37,817 bases of DNA, from IMG/VR virus record IMGVR_UViG_3300021963_000312, positions 1 through 37,817 of that record; one strand, given 5' to 3'. Origin of the DNA: a virus. The notes under the pieces are model-generated. The model saw nothing but the letters and a program-made list of their open reading frames with translations, was not told where the DNA came from and did no database searches. This document shows, piece after piece, positions 1 to 7,126 of the stretch. Position numbers and translations under genes: made by a program. The stretch's first letter is position 1. The number at the start of each line of letters is the position of its first letter.

Positions 1-68
1 ATCGTGAGTCCGTAGTCATGCCTATAAGTGAAGCACATGCTGTTAATAATTTGTTCTCTAGTAACCAT
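1..68 (-). CDS. Partial small conserved phage protein (N-terminus only)
   Basis: An ATG at 68 follows a strong AGGAGG ribosome site and opens a frame that runs off the left edge. The visible residues begin MVTREQIINSMCFTYRHDYG. This resembles, from memory, small conserved hypothetical proteins of marine T4-like phages with a 'SMC.T.RHDYGL' motif; no function is known to me. Its start overlaps the stop of the upstream gene (TAATG), so it is the next cistron in the operon that begins at uvsW. The C-terminus is outside the window. Confidence 0.6.
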   Translation of the reverse strand, partial: MVTREQIINSMCFTYRHDYGLT

Positions 69-313
69 TAATCGCCTCCTGATAGAATATGGATAGCCAC
101 ATCATCCGGATCTAGCTTGATAGACTCCCGTGGATATTTGTTCTTTTCATAGTTACGACTGCCAGTAGGATAACGCTTAACCTTAATCATCTTTTGATTG
201 AGTTTAGTTACTTTTCCTAGCATAAGGCCATTGTAGTCTGCTACAGCAACCATGTCGCCTAGCTCAATTGGTTTGCCTATTCTATCTACATGTGTCGGTG
301 CTGGTTTAGCCAT
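68..313 (-). CDS. Small conserved phage protein, unknown function (81 aa)
   Basis: I chose the ATG at 313 (MAKPAPTHVDR) because it follows GGAG at good spacing; the longer frame starting upstream would overlap the preceding gene. The protein is short and basic in its second half, with a central 'GDMVAVADYNGLMLGKVTKL' stretch that looks like a small beta-barrel or SH3/KOW-like fold, which is inference only. Similar 'GKPI..GD.VA...N.LM.G.V.KL' proteins occur in marine T4-like phages. It sits one base from the upstream gene's stop and overlaps the next gene's start, so it is translated as part of the uvsW-apt-metK operon. Function unknown. Confidence 0.6.
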   Translation of the reverse strand: MAKPAPTHVDRIGKPIELGDMVAVADYNGLMLGKVTKLNQKMIKVKRYPTGSRNYEKNKYPRESIKLDPDDVAIHILSGGD

Positions 314-314
314 T

Positions 315-548
315 TTAATACTCCGGTGCTGAATAGTCAGATGTTTTAGTATAGATAGCAAAGCCGTCTAATCCATACGCTGGGCATACAAGTATCTTTT
401 CCGGCAGGCCCATGGTATCTTTTTCTCCGGCTTCGCCACAGATAAAGTATACACCATCTAGCTTATCAGCTGATAAGTGTCTTACCATTTTATGTACTCG
501 GCGTAGCTGTGTAAGCTCGCCTTCGTATGCTTCTAGTTCTAAGTTCAT
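315..548 (-). CDS. Hypothetical protein (77 aa)
   Basis: The ATG at 548 follows an AGGA site and overlaps the upstream stop in an ATGA arrangement, which supports a real coupled cistron. The N-terminal third is acidic and helical (MNLELEAYEGELTQLRRVHK). The remainder has a 'DGVYFICGEAGEKDTMGLPE' segment and a hydrophobic end. I do not recognise a family. Its place in an operon with replication and nucleotide-metabolism genes suggests an early or middle accessory role, but nothing in the sequence defines one. Confidence 0.55.
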   Translation of the reverse strand: MNLELEAYEGELTQLRRVHKMVRHLSADKLDGVYFICGEAGEKDTMGLPEKILVCPAYGLDGFAIYTKTSDYSAPEY

Positions 549-1258
549 ATTCCTGCTGCCTCACAAGCTGTTCTAACTGCTTCGACTTCTTCTGCATTGT
601 TAGCAAACACTTTGACCCAAAACTTAGCGTTGATAAGATCGTCAATCATCTTAACTTGTTCACTGCTGAAGCGAGTAAGTAACTCTGCACCAGATGCACT
701 AAGATAGATTAACCAAGGACTAATCTTTGCGGATCTAATATCATGTACAGCACGTGGTGTGCTAACTACTTTAAAGTATTCTTGCCAATCACAACTGTTA
801 TCGTCAGCCCATTCAGCAAGATATAATATGCTACGTTCTAGAGCTCGTAAGCCAGTTTCTTTCTTTACATACTCCAACAAGAATTCGTTATATAAACTAT
901 CCTTGTTCCAGTCAGCTAGCTTCTTGCCATTCTTAATTAACCACTCAGCAAACTTCTCTGGATCTAGATACTCATTGCGTACACAACTACGTCCAAACTT
1001 AACAAAGCCTTCATAGTATTGACTACGGATAAAGTCTTCCATGCTTTTAGGTTTGGCAGCGGCTGTGTTTAGTTCATAAAACATTTGAAATACTCTATAT
1101 CCTAAACGAACATGAGTCATTTCGCGGTCGGCCCAGCGCCGCTTCTTTGGACACATATGCGCGGCTAGAGTTCGCTCGTTACGAAACTCTTTTTCACACC
1201 ACTTGCAGACAGTGTCACTTTCCAAAGATGTCTTTGATGGATTTGTCGTCGTAACCAT
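545..1258 (-). CDS. Zinc-finger-like conserved phage protein (237 aa), unknown function
   Basis: The ATG at 1258 has an AGAGG ribosome site and lies 44 bp inside the 3' end of the upstream gene. Near the N-terminus is a CxxC...HxC cluster (C17, C20, H33, C35) followed by a basic KKRRW segment, which resembles a single zinc finger or zinc knuckle. The remaining 190 residues are mostly helical and charged, with no motif I know. Similar proteins appear among marine T4-like phages as hypothetical. A nucleic-acid contact through the finger is plausible but is inference. The gene follows the probable clamp-loader subunit in the same operon. Confidence 0.6.
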   Translation of the reverse strand: MVTTTNPSKTSLESDTVCKWCEKEFRNERTLAAHMCPKKRRWADREMTHVRLGYRVFQMFYELNTAAAKPKSMEDFIRSQYYEGFVKFGRSCVRNEYLDPEKFAEWLIKNGKKLADWNKDSLYNEFLLEYVKKETGLRALERSILYLAEWADDNSCDWQEYFKVVSTPRAVHDIRSAKISPWLIYLSASGAELLTRFSSEQVKMIDDLINAKFWVKVFANNAEEVEAVRTACEAAGI

Positions 1259-1688
1259 GTGCCTCTGCTAACTTTATTAGATCTTCTTTGGTGTTTAATT
1301 CTAGCAACATATCAATCTCGCTGGATTTCAGCAAAGGATAAATGCCACTAACAAAATCTCTAACTTTATCTTTTTTCTTTTTACTGTTAGGTGGTTTAAT
1401 GTAAGGATGGAATTCAACTTTGCCAGACCCTGCCGCAGTCATCAATAGCCACTGTAGTTCTGGATGCTTACTAACATCGCTAAAGTTTTTGTTAACAAGT
1501 TCATTAATCATAAACAAATAATGTGCGGCATTACGACCTTGTGCGCTACTAGCATAACGCATCATCATCCAAGGTACAAATGCTTTCTTCTGTTCATCAG
1601 TCAAGCGACTATAAAAGCTTCTGTCCTTTTTGTCCAGTGCTGCCATAATATCTTTTAATGGAATAGCAGGTTCTTTTTTAGTTGTCAT
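1215..1688 (-). CDS. Probable clamp-loader small subunit, gp62-like (157 aa)
   Basis: I chose the ATG at 1688 (MTTKKEP) because it overlaps the metK stop as ATGA; the longer frame would extend into metK. The pattern 'AFVPWMMMRYASS...NAAHYLFMINELVN...HPELQWLLMTA' followed by a basic KKKKDK segment, and a C-terminal 'NTKEDLIKLAEAHGYDDKSIKDIFG', recalls T4-like gp62, which joins gp44 to load the sliding clamp gp45. The length is close to T4 gp62 (187 aa). The call rests on remembered pattern rather than alignment, and gp44 and gp45 are not in this window to support it. A conserved marine phage hypothetical is the alternative. Confidence 0.45.
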   Translation of the reverse strand: MTTKKEPAIPLKDIMAALDKKDRSFYSRLTDEQKKAFVPWMMMRYASSAQGRNAAHYLFMINELVNKNFSDVSKHPELQWLLMTAAGSGKVEFHPYIKPPNSKKKKDKVRDFVSGIYPLLKSSEIDMLLELNTKEDLIKLAEAHGYDDKSIKDIFGK

Positions 1689-2791
1689 AATTTGATATCT
1701 AAGTCTACTTGTTCCCAAGGAAGATGATTCTTGCCAAAATGTCCATAGTTTGTAGTATCTGTTAATTGTACACTAAACAGGTCGAACTTGTCAATGATTC
1801 CTTTTGGCGTGAGGTCAACATTTTTTAGAATCCAATCAGTAAGCTCTCGACTGTTGCCATTGCTTTCAACATAAAAGCTCATTGGTTCTTTAACACCAAT
1901 TGCATAGCTAACTTGGCATGTGGCCCAGTCTGCATATCCACCTGCAACAATGTTCTTAGCCAAGTAACGCATCATATAAGCGGCACTGCGGTCTACTTTG
2001 GTAGGGTCCTTTCCACTAAAAGCACCACCGCCATGAGGACTATAGCCGCCGTAAGTATCGACGATGATTTTTCGTCCTGTGAGGCCTGCATCCCCATCAG
2101 GGCCGCCAATAACAAAACGGCCAGTAGGATTAATGTAAAACTCAGTGTCATTATCTAGTAACTCCTTAGGAAGAACTTGTCTAATAATTGCTTCTACTGC
2201 ATTACGAACGCTTTGTATAGTTACATCTGGGCTATGCTGTGTTGAGCATACCACCTTTGCAATACGCTTTACTGTAGCATCGTCATTGTATTCCATAGTA
2301 ACCTGACTCTTAGCATCGGGACCTAGCCATGTGCCATTAGCAGACTTGCGAGCTTGCGCCAATGTTTCTACAATACAATGGCTCCAATAAATTGCTGCCG
2401 GCATGTAGTTAGGTGTTTCACGGCAAGCATAGCCAAACATGAGGCCTTGGTCGCCGGCGCCAAAATCATCAGTACCCAATGCGATATCTGCACTTTGTGG
2501 ATGTAGTTCGTTGTAGATTTTTAGATGCTGCCAATGAAAGCCTTCTTGCTCGTAACCAATACGTTTAACAGTGTTACGCACAATATCTGCAATCACACTC
2601 TTGTCAATTTCTTTAGTACTCTTATACTCACCAGCTAATGTTACCATGTTAGTAGTAACCAGTGTTTCTATTGCGGCTCGATGAGCGGTATTCTTATCTA
2701 GAATATATGTTGCTACTGCATCGCTAATTAGGTCTGCGACCTTATCTGGATGCCCTTCACTTACGCTTTCACTTGTAAACAAATAACTCAT
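1685..2791 (-). CDS. metK: S-adenosylmethionine synthetase (MetK), 368 aa
   Basis: MetK makes S-adenosylmethionine from methionine and ATP. The signature motifs are intact: SEGHPDK at residues 11-17, GAGDQG at 111-116, a lysine in DAKSQVT near 161, and the P-loop-like GGGAFSGKDPTKVDRSAAY at 254-272 with both lysines. Cellular enzymes are about 384 aa, so this is essentially full length and looks active. The ATG at 2791 follows AAGGA and overlaps the apt stop (ATGA). Phages normally rely on host SAM. A phage copy beside adenine phosphoribosyltransferase, with a radical SAM enzyme elsewhere in the window, suggests it raises SAM supply during infection (inference). Base composition is not obviously different from its neighbours. 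Confidence 0.96.
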   Translation of the reverse strand: MSYLFTSESVSEGHPDKVADLISDAVATYILDKNTAHRAAIETLVTTNMVTLAGEYKSTKEIDKSVIADIVRNTVKRIGYEQEGFHWQHLKIYNELHPQSADIALGTDDFGAGDQGLMFGYACRETPNYMPAAIYWSHCIVETLAQARKSANGTWLGPDAKSQVTMEYNDDATVKRIAKVVCSTQHSPDVTIQSVRNAVEAIIRQVLPKELLDNDTEFYINPTGRFVIGGPDGDAGLTGRKIIVDTYGGYSPHGGGAFSGKDPTKVDRSAAYMMRYLAKNIVAGGYADWATCQVSYAIGVKEPMSFYVESNGNSRELTDWILKNVDLTPKGIIDKFDLFSVQLTDTTNYGHFGKNHLPWEQVDLDIKL

Positions 2792-3348
2792 TGGTCGTCC
2801 TTATCATATTCAATTACGCTGAATGTTTTTATACCCTTGCCACGTAGTTTAACTGTGCCTCCTAAGAAACTTAGATCAATTACACATGCATAACAGATCT
2901 CGATTGGATGTACGTTAAACTTTTTAAGCAACTCAATTATAGCTAGTGCTGTTCCGCCTGTGGCGTTTACATCATCAATAATTAGTACATTTTTTAATGC
3001 ATCCAAAGGTGTATTAGCCTTCATGTGCAAACTAGTTTGAGCATACTCATATTCAAACTCAATGCCCACAGTTGGAGGTGGTAACTTACCAGGCTTGCGT
3101 ACTAGGTGTAATGGTACACCTAATGCTACTGCTACTGGACTACCCCAAATGAATCCTCTAGCATCAGGTGCTACAATATCTGTGATGTTATTAGCCCTAG
3201 CAAACGCTGTAATAGCGTCTACAGTGGTTTTAAATGCCGCTGGCTTATACAGTAAGCTAGTAACGTCTTTGTACTGTATGCCGGGTAACGGAAAGTCTGG
3301 GATGGGGACAATTTCGCCCTTTAGGTTATATGGGTCAGTATCGAGCAT
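2788..3348 (-). CDS. apt: Adenine phosphoribosyltransferase (186 aa)
   Basis: Apt converts adenine and PRPP to AMP. The family N-terminal signature is visible (IPDFPLPGIQYKDVTSLL at residues 16-33), as is the PRPP-binding loop VLIIDDVNATGGTA at 121-134. RKPGKLP and a Tyr-containing 'FEYEYAQTSLHM' segment stand where the flexible loop lies in known APTs. Length matches the 170-185 aa family norm. The start overlaps the upstream stop (TAATG) and its own stop overlaps the metK ATG, so apt and metK are translationally coupled. Adenine is released when SAM by-products (SAH, MTA, 5'-deoxyadenosine) are cleaved, so pairing apt with metK would close the adenine branch of SAM turnover; that link is inference. 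Confidence 0.93.
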   Translation of the reverse strand: MLDTDPYNLKGEIVPIPDFPLPGIQYKDVTSLLYKPAAFKTTVDAITAFARANNITDIVAPDARGFIWGSPVAVALGVPLHLVRKPGKLPPPTVGIEFEYEYAQTSLHMKANTPLDALKNVLIIDDVNATGGTALAIIELLKKFNVHPIEICYACVIDLSFLGGTVKLRGKGIKTFSVIEYDKDDQ

Positions 3349-3845
3349 TAGATTAAATCCGCAATATCAATATCTTGAACTTTGTTAGCTTCTTTAACAA
3401 AGTAAGCACACTTTGGTTTTGGACCGCCGCTCAAAGGTACGGCAAGCAAATGCCCGTTTTTTAGTTTTGGAAAATACCATTTAACATCTTGATAGATGTT
3501 TGTAATTGCAATTTCTTTTGCGCTTATTGAAATGGCTTGCAAAGGATTCATTACAAGTGCTTGAAATCCTCTGTTGTTTAAACTAGCTAAAGGAATAACT
3601 TCAAAGCCGCTGTATTCCTCGTCACAAATTAATATGCTCCAATCCATTGGCATCTGTACAGAGTGTTCTCCAATCTGCAAACAGATAGCCGGAGCATGAA
3701 AACTCTCCAAAAAGATCAGCGGCAGAAAAAAGAAATCAACATTATGTTTGTCGCTGGCATCTAGCACACAGTACCTAATGTCATCTATTTCATTTGGTAC
3801 TGTATCTAAATCATATGATACGTTATCTACTGTTAGTATTTTCAT
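3348..3845 (-). CDS. Conserved T4-like phage protein, unknown function (165 aa)
   Basis: The ATG at 3845 (MKILTVDNVSY) is preferred over an in-frame TTG at 3857; a GGAAAAG site precedes it. The centre reads 'MPMDWSILICDEEYSGFEVIPLASLNNRGFQALVMNPL' in two parts, and the C-terminal part contains 'DVKWYFPKLKNGHLLAVPLS' followed by a Pro-Lys-Cys segment. I remember this pattern from hypothetical proteins of marine T4-like phages that lie near replication genes, with no assigned function. There is no signal peptide and no obvious catalytic motif. It overlaps the genes on both sides by a few bases and lies between uvsW and apt in one operon. Confidence 0.6.
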   Translation of the reverse strand: MKILTVDNVSYDLDTVPNEIDDIRYCVLDASDKHNVDFFFLPLIFLESFHAPAICLQIGEHSVQMPMDWSILICDEEYSGFEVIPLASLNNRGFQALVMNPLQAISISAKEIAITNIYQDVKWYFPKLKNGHLLAVPLSGGPKPKCAYFVKEANKVQDIDIADLI

Positions 3846-4113
3846 TTTCTTTTCCAAATAGTTTGTTTAATTGGTTTACCATATTAGCAAAGACACTTTT
3901 ACCTTGTCGTCGCCCGGATGACATTATTTGCATCTCTCCGGAGCGCCAGCCACCTGTTGACGAGTGCCAGATAAATGCAGGAGACTTTTCACACCATTCA
4001 CTGTGAACGTTGAACATACCTTTTAAGTCGCAACCACAACCAGTGCAACGTCCTTCTAGTTTTAAAAAGGCTTTGTCTGTTTCCGAAAGATTTTTATGTT
4101 CGCCTAATGTCAT
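3823..4113 (-). CDS. Hypothetical protein with a CxGC-type cysteine motif (96 aa)
   Basis: The ATG at 4113 overlaps the uvsW stop (ATGA). A CTGCGC cluster at about residues 23-28 and a further Cys at 41 could form a small zinc-binding knuckle. The segment 'SSGRRQGKSVFANMVNQLNKLF' has a glycine-lysine-serine sequence but is too short for a P-loop NTPase domain. I do not recognise the family. The tight coupling with the UvsW helicase gene suggests co-expression and perhaps a helper role, which is inference. Confidence 0.5.
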   Translation of the reverse strand: MTLGEHKNLSETDKAFLKLEGRCTGCGCDLKGMFNVHSEWCEKSPAFIWHSSTGGWRSGEMQIMSSGRRQGKSVFANMVNQLNKLFGKENENTNSR

Positions 4114-5567
4114 TTGTATTCAACCTTAGTCATTGTGTATCTAAAGTTTTGCTCTTTATAGTATTCTTTACGCTTGGTCATGTGACGCTTGCTGTATTTT
4201 AAGTTACTGGTAAGGTCGACTACTTGTAGGTAATCCTTATCCTCCGCTTTACGGATTCCTCGTCCAATGCTTTGTATAACGCGGACAAAGCTCTTTCCGG
4301 GCTCCAGAAGAACCAGATTAAAAATACGGGGGATATTAATACCCACAGCGGCCACACCGTAAGTCGCCACAATAATCTTGTTATTAGTGTCCGAAACTTC
4401 ATCATATTCCTTTTGACGATCTGTTGTTTTCATTTCGCCACTGATGAACACCCAATCAGGGTTACGTTCCATTAGCATCTCACCTGTAGCGATCCTATCA
4501 ATAAGCACCAACGTATTACCGCTGTTGCTTAAACCCTTTACTATACTACTAATCTGATCTATTCGTTTTGGATCAGATACCAACCATTTTAATTCTTGAG
4601 CGTAACTACCAAAACCAAGAACACCATCTTGCAACTGTAGAATGTTAATATCCAAGTCAGCAAGCACACCCATGTCTTGCAATTCTTTACTGCTCAAGTT
4701 ACCAATGACTGGACCAATGCTACAAATACAACCAACTGCTTCGTATTCGTCTTTGGGAATGGTGCCAGTTAGTCCCCAACGGATAGGAACATTGCGGAAG
4801 ATACCACTTAGCTGATCCCGCAATACATCTGCTTTAGCTTTGTGTACTTCGTCTACCATTACGCATACAACACCATCAAGGAATTGTTCTACATCTATGT
4901 CTGCTTCACCCGCTTTTGTTTTCTTTTCTAGGATAGCAAGACTTTGCCACGTACAAATAGTATGAGTTTTACCAAACTCTTTTCTATCACCGAAGAACAC
5001 ACCAACATCTAGCCCCATGTTCTTATAATCTTTTTCCGTCTGTACAACAAGGTCCTTGTTGGGTACAATAACAATACTACGCCCATACGGTTCGCATTTG
5101 TTACTAAGTACTGCGGTAATAAGTGTCTTGCCGGCACCGGTAGCAATCTGCTGTAGACATTGCGGGTTATCTAAGAAACGATTAATTACTTCTACTTGAT
5201 AGTCACGTAAAAGGATAGGCTCGCCTGCACGTGGGTGCTTGGCGGGCCATGCAATATGTTCATAGTCAGTTTGAGTTACATGGTCAAACTTAAAGTCCCA
5301 TTGTTGTCTCTGGTCGTCTACTTCAACTTGATACCCATCAGCAACTACTAAAGGTAACAACTTATCTAAAAGATTAAAGTATGTGCGGCCACCAACGTCA
5401 CAATAACGTACACAGCCATCCCACCGCCCTAGCTTATAAGCGGGCATATGGTATGCATATGGCAAAAAGTATTTCACCGCGTCTGAAATCTTACGCCGTG
5501 TTTTTACATCAAGTCCAACAAACTTTACATTAACTTCGTCGCGGATTTCTAGAATAACTTTTTGCAT
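4110..5567 (-). CDS. uvsW: UvsW-type recombination DNA helicase (485 aa)
   Basis: UvsW is a superfamily 2 helicase that branch-migrates and unwinds recombination and replication intermediates in T4-like phages. Here an N-terminal accessory domain (about residues 1-110) is followed by Walker A 'QIATGAGKT', motif II 'VDEVH', motif III-like 'GLTGT' and motif VI 'QSIGRGIRK'. Length is close to T4 UvsW (503 aa). The ATG at 5567 has no Shine-Dalgarno sequence and lies 7 nt from a good -10 box, so the transcript may start at or next to the AUG. It is the first gene of the left-hand operon and is separated from the ATPase gene upstream by a terminator. Confidence 0.93.
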   Translation of the reverse strand: MQKVILEIRDEVNVKFVGLDVKTRRKISDAVKYFLPYAYHMPAYKLGRWDGCVRYCDVGGRTYFNLLDKLLPLVVADGYQVEVDDQRQQWDFKFDHVTQTDYEHIAWPAKHPRAGEPILLRDYQVEVINRFLDNPQCLQQIATGAGKTLITAVLSNKCEPYGRSIVIVPNKDLVVQTEKDYKNMGLDVGVFFGDRKEFGKTHTICTWQSLAILEKKTKAGEADIDVEQFLDGVVCVMVDEVHKAKADVLRDQLSGIFRNVPIRWGLTGTIPKDEYEAVGCICSIGPVIGNLSSKELQDMGVLADLDINILQLQDGVLGFGSYAQELKWLVSDPKRIDQISSIVKGLSNSGNTLVLIDRIATGEMLMERNPDWVFISGEMKTTDRQKEYDEVSDTNNKIIVATYGVAAVGINIPRIFNLVLLEPGKSFVRVIQSIGRGIRKAEDKDYLQVVDLTSNLKYSKRHMTKRKEYYKEQNFRYTMTKVEYK

Positions 5568-5603
5568 ACTACATAATATATACTAATATCACTTATTTGT
5601 CAA
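5568..5603 (-). promoter_or_regulatory. sigma70-like promoter for the uvsW-apt-metK operon
   Basis: On the minus strand, TTGACA (5603-5598), a 17-nt spacer and TATATT (5580-5575) precede the uvsW ATG at 5567. With normal geometry, transcription would begin at 5568 or 5567, making the mRNA leaderless or nearly so. No late-promoter box is seen here. Confidence 0.75.
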
Positions 5604-5614
5604 GACACAAATAA

Positions 5615-5645
5615 GAAAAATCCCCCGGGTATTACTACCCGAGGG
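5615..5645 (-). terminator. Rho-independent terminator after the AAA+ ATPase gene
   Basis: Arms at 5620-5630 and 5635-5645 form an 11-bp stem with a 4-nt loop. On the minus strand it is followed by a run of T. One position pairs as U-G only in the minus-strand transcript, matching the direction of the gene ending at 5671. Confidence 0.85.
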
Positions 5646-5670
5646 AGCCTGCCTAGGCTGTGGGAGGTGC

Positions 5671-6708
5671 TTAGGCAAAACGCTTCATACAAGTCGTCTC
5701 TGCGAGGTCTTTCCAATTCTCAGGCGCCATCTTCTTAAGGTCGGCTACCTTGAGTACCATACGCAAGCTGATCTCACGCAAACGAGCTGACTTCTCCACC
5801 ATGAAGTCTACAACTTCTTGGTCGCCGTCATCACCAAAATCATACTCGGCAAGCATACCATCCTTAACAATTTGGTTGATACGCAAGAAACGGTCAGCAC
5901 TACTATCCATTGCAAGGTCAATATAGTGACAACGTGACATCAGCGCAGACAAGTGGTCTTGAATCTTTTTGCTACGAACGTTCTCAAAGTTAACGTTAGT
6001 GATAAAGATACAGCCACCCTTAAAATCAAAACGGTCTGGAATGCCTTCACGACGCAGAGCGTTACTTTCGCTCTTCCAGCTAATTGTACGCTTCTTACCT
6101 GAGTCAAGCACAGCCTTGAGCATGTTCAAGCAGACCTCATCAAACAAGATGCTGTCACAGTCATCAAACACAAGGATGTTACCTTCCTGACTGTTATTGT
6201 ACAGCGTCTGGAACAAACCAATCGGGGTCATCGAACCCTTAACAATTTCTGTACGCGGTGCCTTACCACCAGCGAGCTTATGCATAGCTTCGTACTCGTC
6301 AAGGATCTTCTCGACACCAAAGCTCTTACCAACACCTGGAGGGCCGCTAACAATTAGACCACGCACAACACCGTTAGCAACAGCGTCCGTCATTTGGTCT
6401 AGAATCGAAAAACGCTTGCGGATACGATCCATTGCTTCTTCAGGCGTTTCCTTCTTTTTCTCAACCTTTGGTGCTTCTGCAACAGGCGACATCTGCGTGA
6501 CAGTTTCACCGTCAGCAGTTACATACTCAAATGAGTTAGGATCTTCTAGCAACACACGAATTGCACCTTTATCTTCACCCAACAGTGCGCGGGCGTCGAC
6601 TGTAGCGAACATGCCCTTCTTGCCAATGTTAACTGGCTTCACCATTGGAAATACAGTGTTAATGATTGGGCTGTTACGATAACTGCCCTGCTTAATATTA
6701 ATCAACAT
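5671..6708 (-). CDS. AAA+ family ATPase (345 aa)
   Basis: A P-loop ATPase: Walker A 'GLIVSGPPGVGKSFG', Walker B 'ILVFDDCDSIL', and a sensor-like 'CIFITNVNF' followed by a probable arginine region 'LSALMSRCHY'. The first hundred residues are a separate, less ordered N-terminal part ending in a Lys/Glu-rich linker. I chose the ATG at 6708, which has GGGAGC at the right distance; an in-frame GTG at 6723 would bury that site. Similar single-domain ATPases are common in T4-like phages, but I cannot assign the partner or substrate. The gene is monocistronic, with its own promoter and terminator. Confidence 0.85.
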   Translation of the reverse strand: MLINIKQGSYRNSPIINTVFPMVKPVNIGKKGMFATVDARALLGEDKGAIRVLLEDPNSFEYVTADGETVTQMSPVAEAPKVEKKKETPEEAMDRIRKRFSILDQMTDAVANGVVRGLIVSGPPGVGKSFGVEKILDEYEAMHKLAGGKAPRTEIVKGSMTPIGLFQTLYNNSQEGNILVFDDCDSILFDEVCLNMLKAVLDSGKKRTISWKSESNALRREGIPDRFDFKGGCIFITNVNFENVRSKKIQDHLSALMSRCHYIDLAMDSSADRFLRINQIVKDGMLAEYDFGDDGDQEVVDFMVEKSARLREISLRMVLKVADLKKMAPENWKDLAETTCMKRFA

Positions 6709-6746
6709 AGTTTTTGCTCCCACACAAAAATTTAACTTACTTGTAT

Positions 6747-6774
6747 ATAATAACAGATTTTAGCAACTTGTCAA
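6747..6774 (-). promoter_or_regulatory. sigma70-like promoter for the AAA+ ATPase gene
   Basis: TTGACA (6774-6769), a 16-nt spacer and TATTAT (6752-6747) on the minus strand. The -35 hexamer contains the TGA stop codon of the upstream 51-codon gene. The expected leader is about 35 nt and carries the GGGAG ribosome site. Confidence 0.75.
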
Positions 6775-6926
6775 CCGAAAATTGCATCAACAAGCATCCA
6801 AAAAGCGAACCAAGCCCAAACTGCCCCAATAATTACAGACAAAATATCTGCTCCAGCTGGGATAACATCTTTCCAAAAGATCCCAACTAAAACTAGCAAT
6901 CCAATTATTAGCAAAACAGTGAACAT
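6771..6926 (-). CDS. Small membrane protein (51 aa), unknown function
   Basis: A short frame from the ATG at 6926 to a TGA at 6771. It follows AGGGAG with good spacing and has its own promoter, so I regard it as real despite its size. The sequence is almost entirely hydrophobic: residues 1-16 (MFTVLLIIGLLVLVGI) and about 28-50 (ILSVIIGAVWAWFAFWMLVD) form two likely membrane helices joined by a short WKDVIPAGAD loop. No family is recognised. A holin-like or membrane-modifying role is conceivable but unsupported; it is not next to the endolysin genes. Confidence 0.6.
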   Translation of the reverse strand: MFTVLLIIGLLVLVGIFWKDVIPAGADILSVIIGAVWAWFAFWMLVDAIFG

Positions 6927-6948
6927 CTTTTTCGCTCCCTATATATAC

Positions 6949-6976
6949 ATAATAGCAGAAACTGAGTATAAGTCAA
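6949..6976 (-). promoter_or_regulatory. sigma70-like promoter for the 51-aa membrane protein gene
   Basis: TTGACT (6976-6971), a 16-nt spacer and TATTAT (6954-6949) on the minus strand, with the same spacing and -10 as the ATPase promoter. The ATG lies about 22 nt below the -10 box. Confidence 0.7.
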
Positions 6977-7000
6977 CCGGTTTATTGCGGTTTTAGGGAT

Positions 7001-7030
7001 AAAAAAGTTGTATAAAAACAACAACTTATC
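7001..7030 (-). terminator. Possible second, AT-rich terminator-like hairpin
   Basis: AAGTTGT (7005-7011) and ACAACTT (7021-7027) can pair, and on the minus strand the hairpin is followed by a run of T at 7001-7005. The stem is short and AT-rich. It follows a stronger terminator and may be a back-up or simply part of the repeat noted here. Confidence 0.35.
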
Positions 7031-7121
7031 CCACCTAAAATGTTGTTTTTAGCCACAAAAAAGCCCTTATAAATCAATGACTTACAAGGGCTAAAAATTT
7101 GTTAAAAAACAACAACTTATC
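7014..7121. repeat. Pair of 17-bp direct repeats flanking a terminator
   Basis: The 17-mer AAAAACAACAACTTATC occurs at 7014-7030 and again at 7105-7121, with the terminator at 7055-7093 between the copies. Nothing else coding is seen from 6927 to 7126. The function is unknown. Confidence 0.7.
7055..7093 (-). terminator. Rho-independent terminator ending the gp32-uvsX-uvsY region
   Basis: Arms at 7062-7072 and 7082-7092 form an 11-bp stem with a 9-nt loop. On the minus strand it is followed by six T. One G-U pair exists only in the minus-strand transcript, so the terminator is oriented for the gene ending at 7127. Confidence 0.85.
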
Positions 7122-7126
7122 GAAGG

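Noticed and set aside
3823-4113. P-loop NTPase from the 'GRRQGKS' segment
   Set aside because: The protein is only 96 aa, with no Walker B or domain around the motif.
6197-6682. 161-codon open frame on the plus strand
   Set aside because: It lies entirely antisense to the AAA+ ATPase gene, has no ribosome site and gives a low-complexity product.
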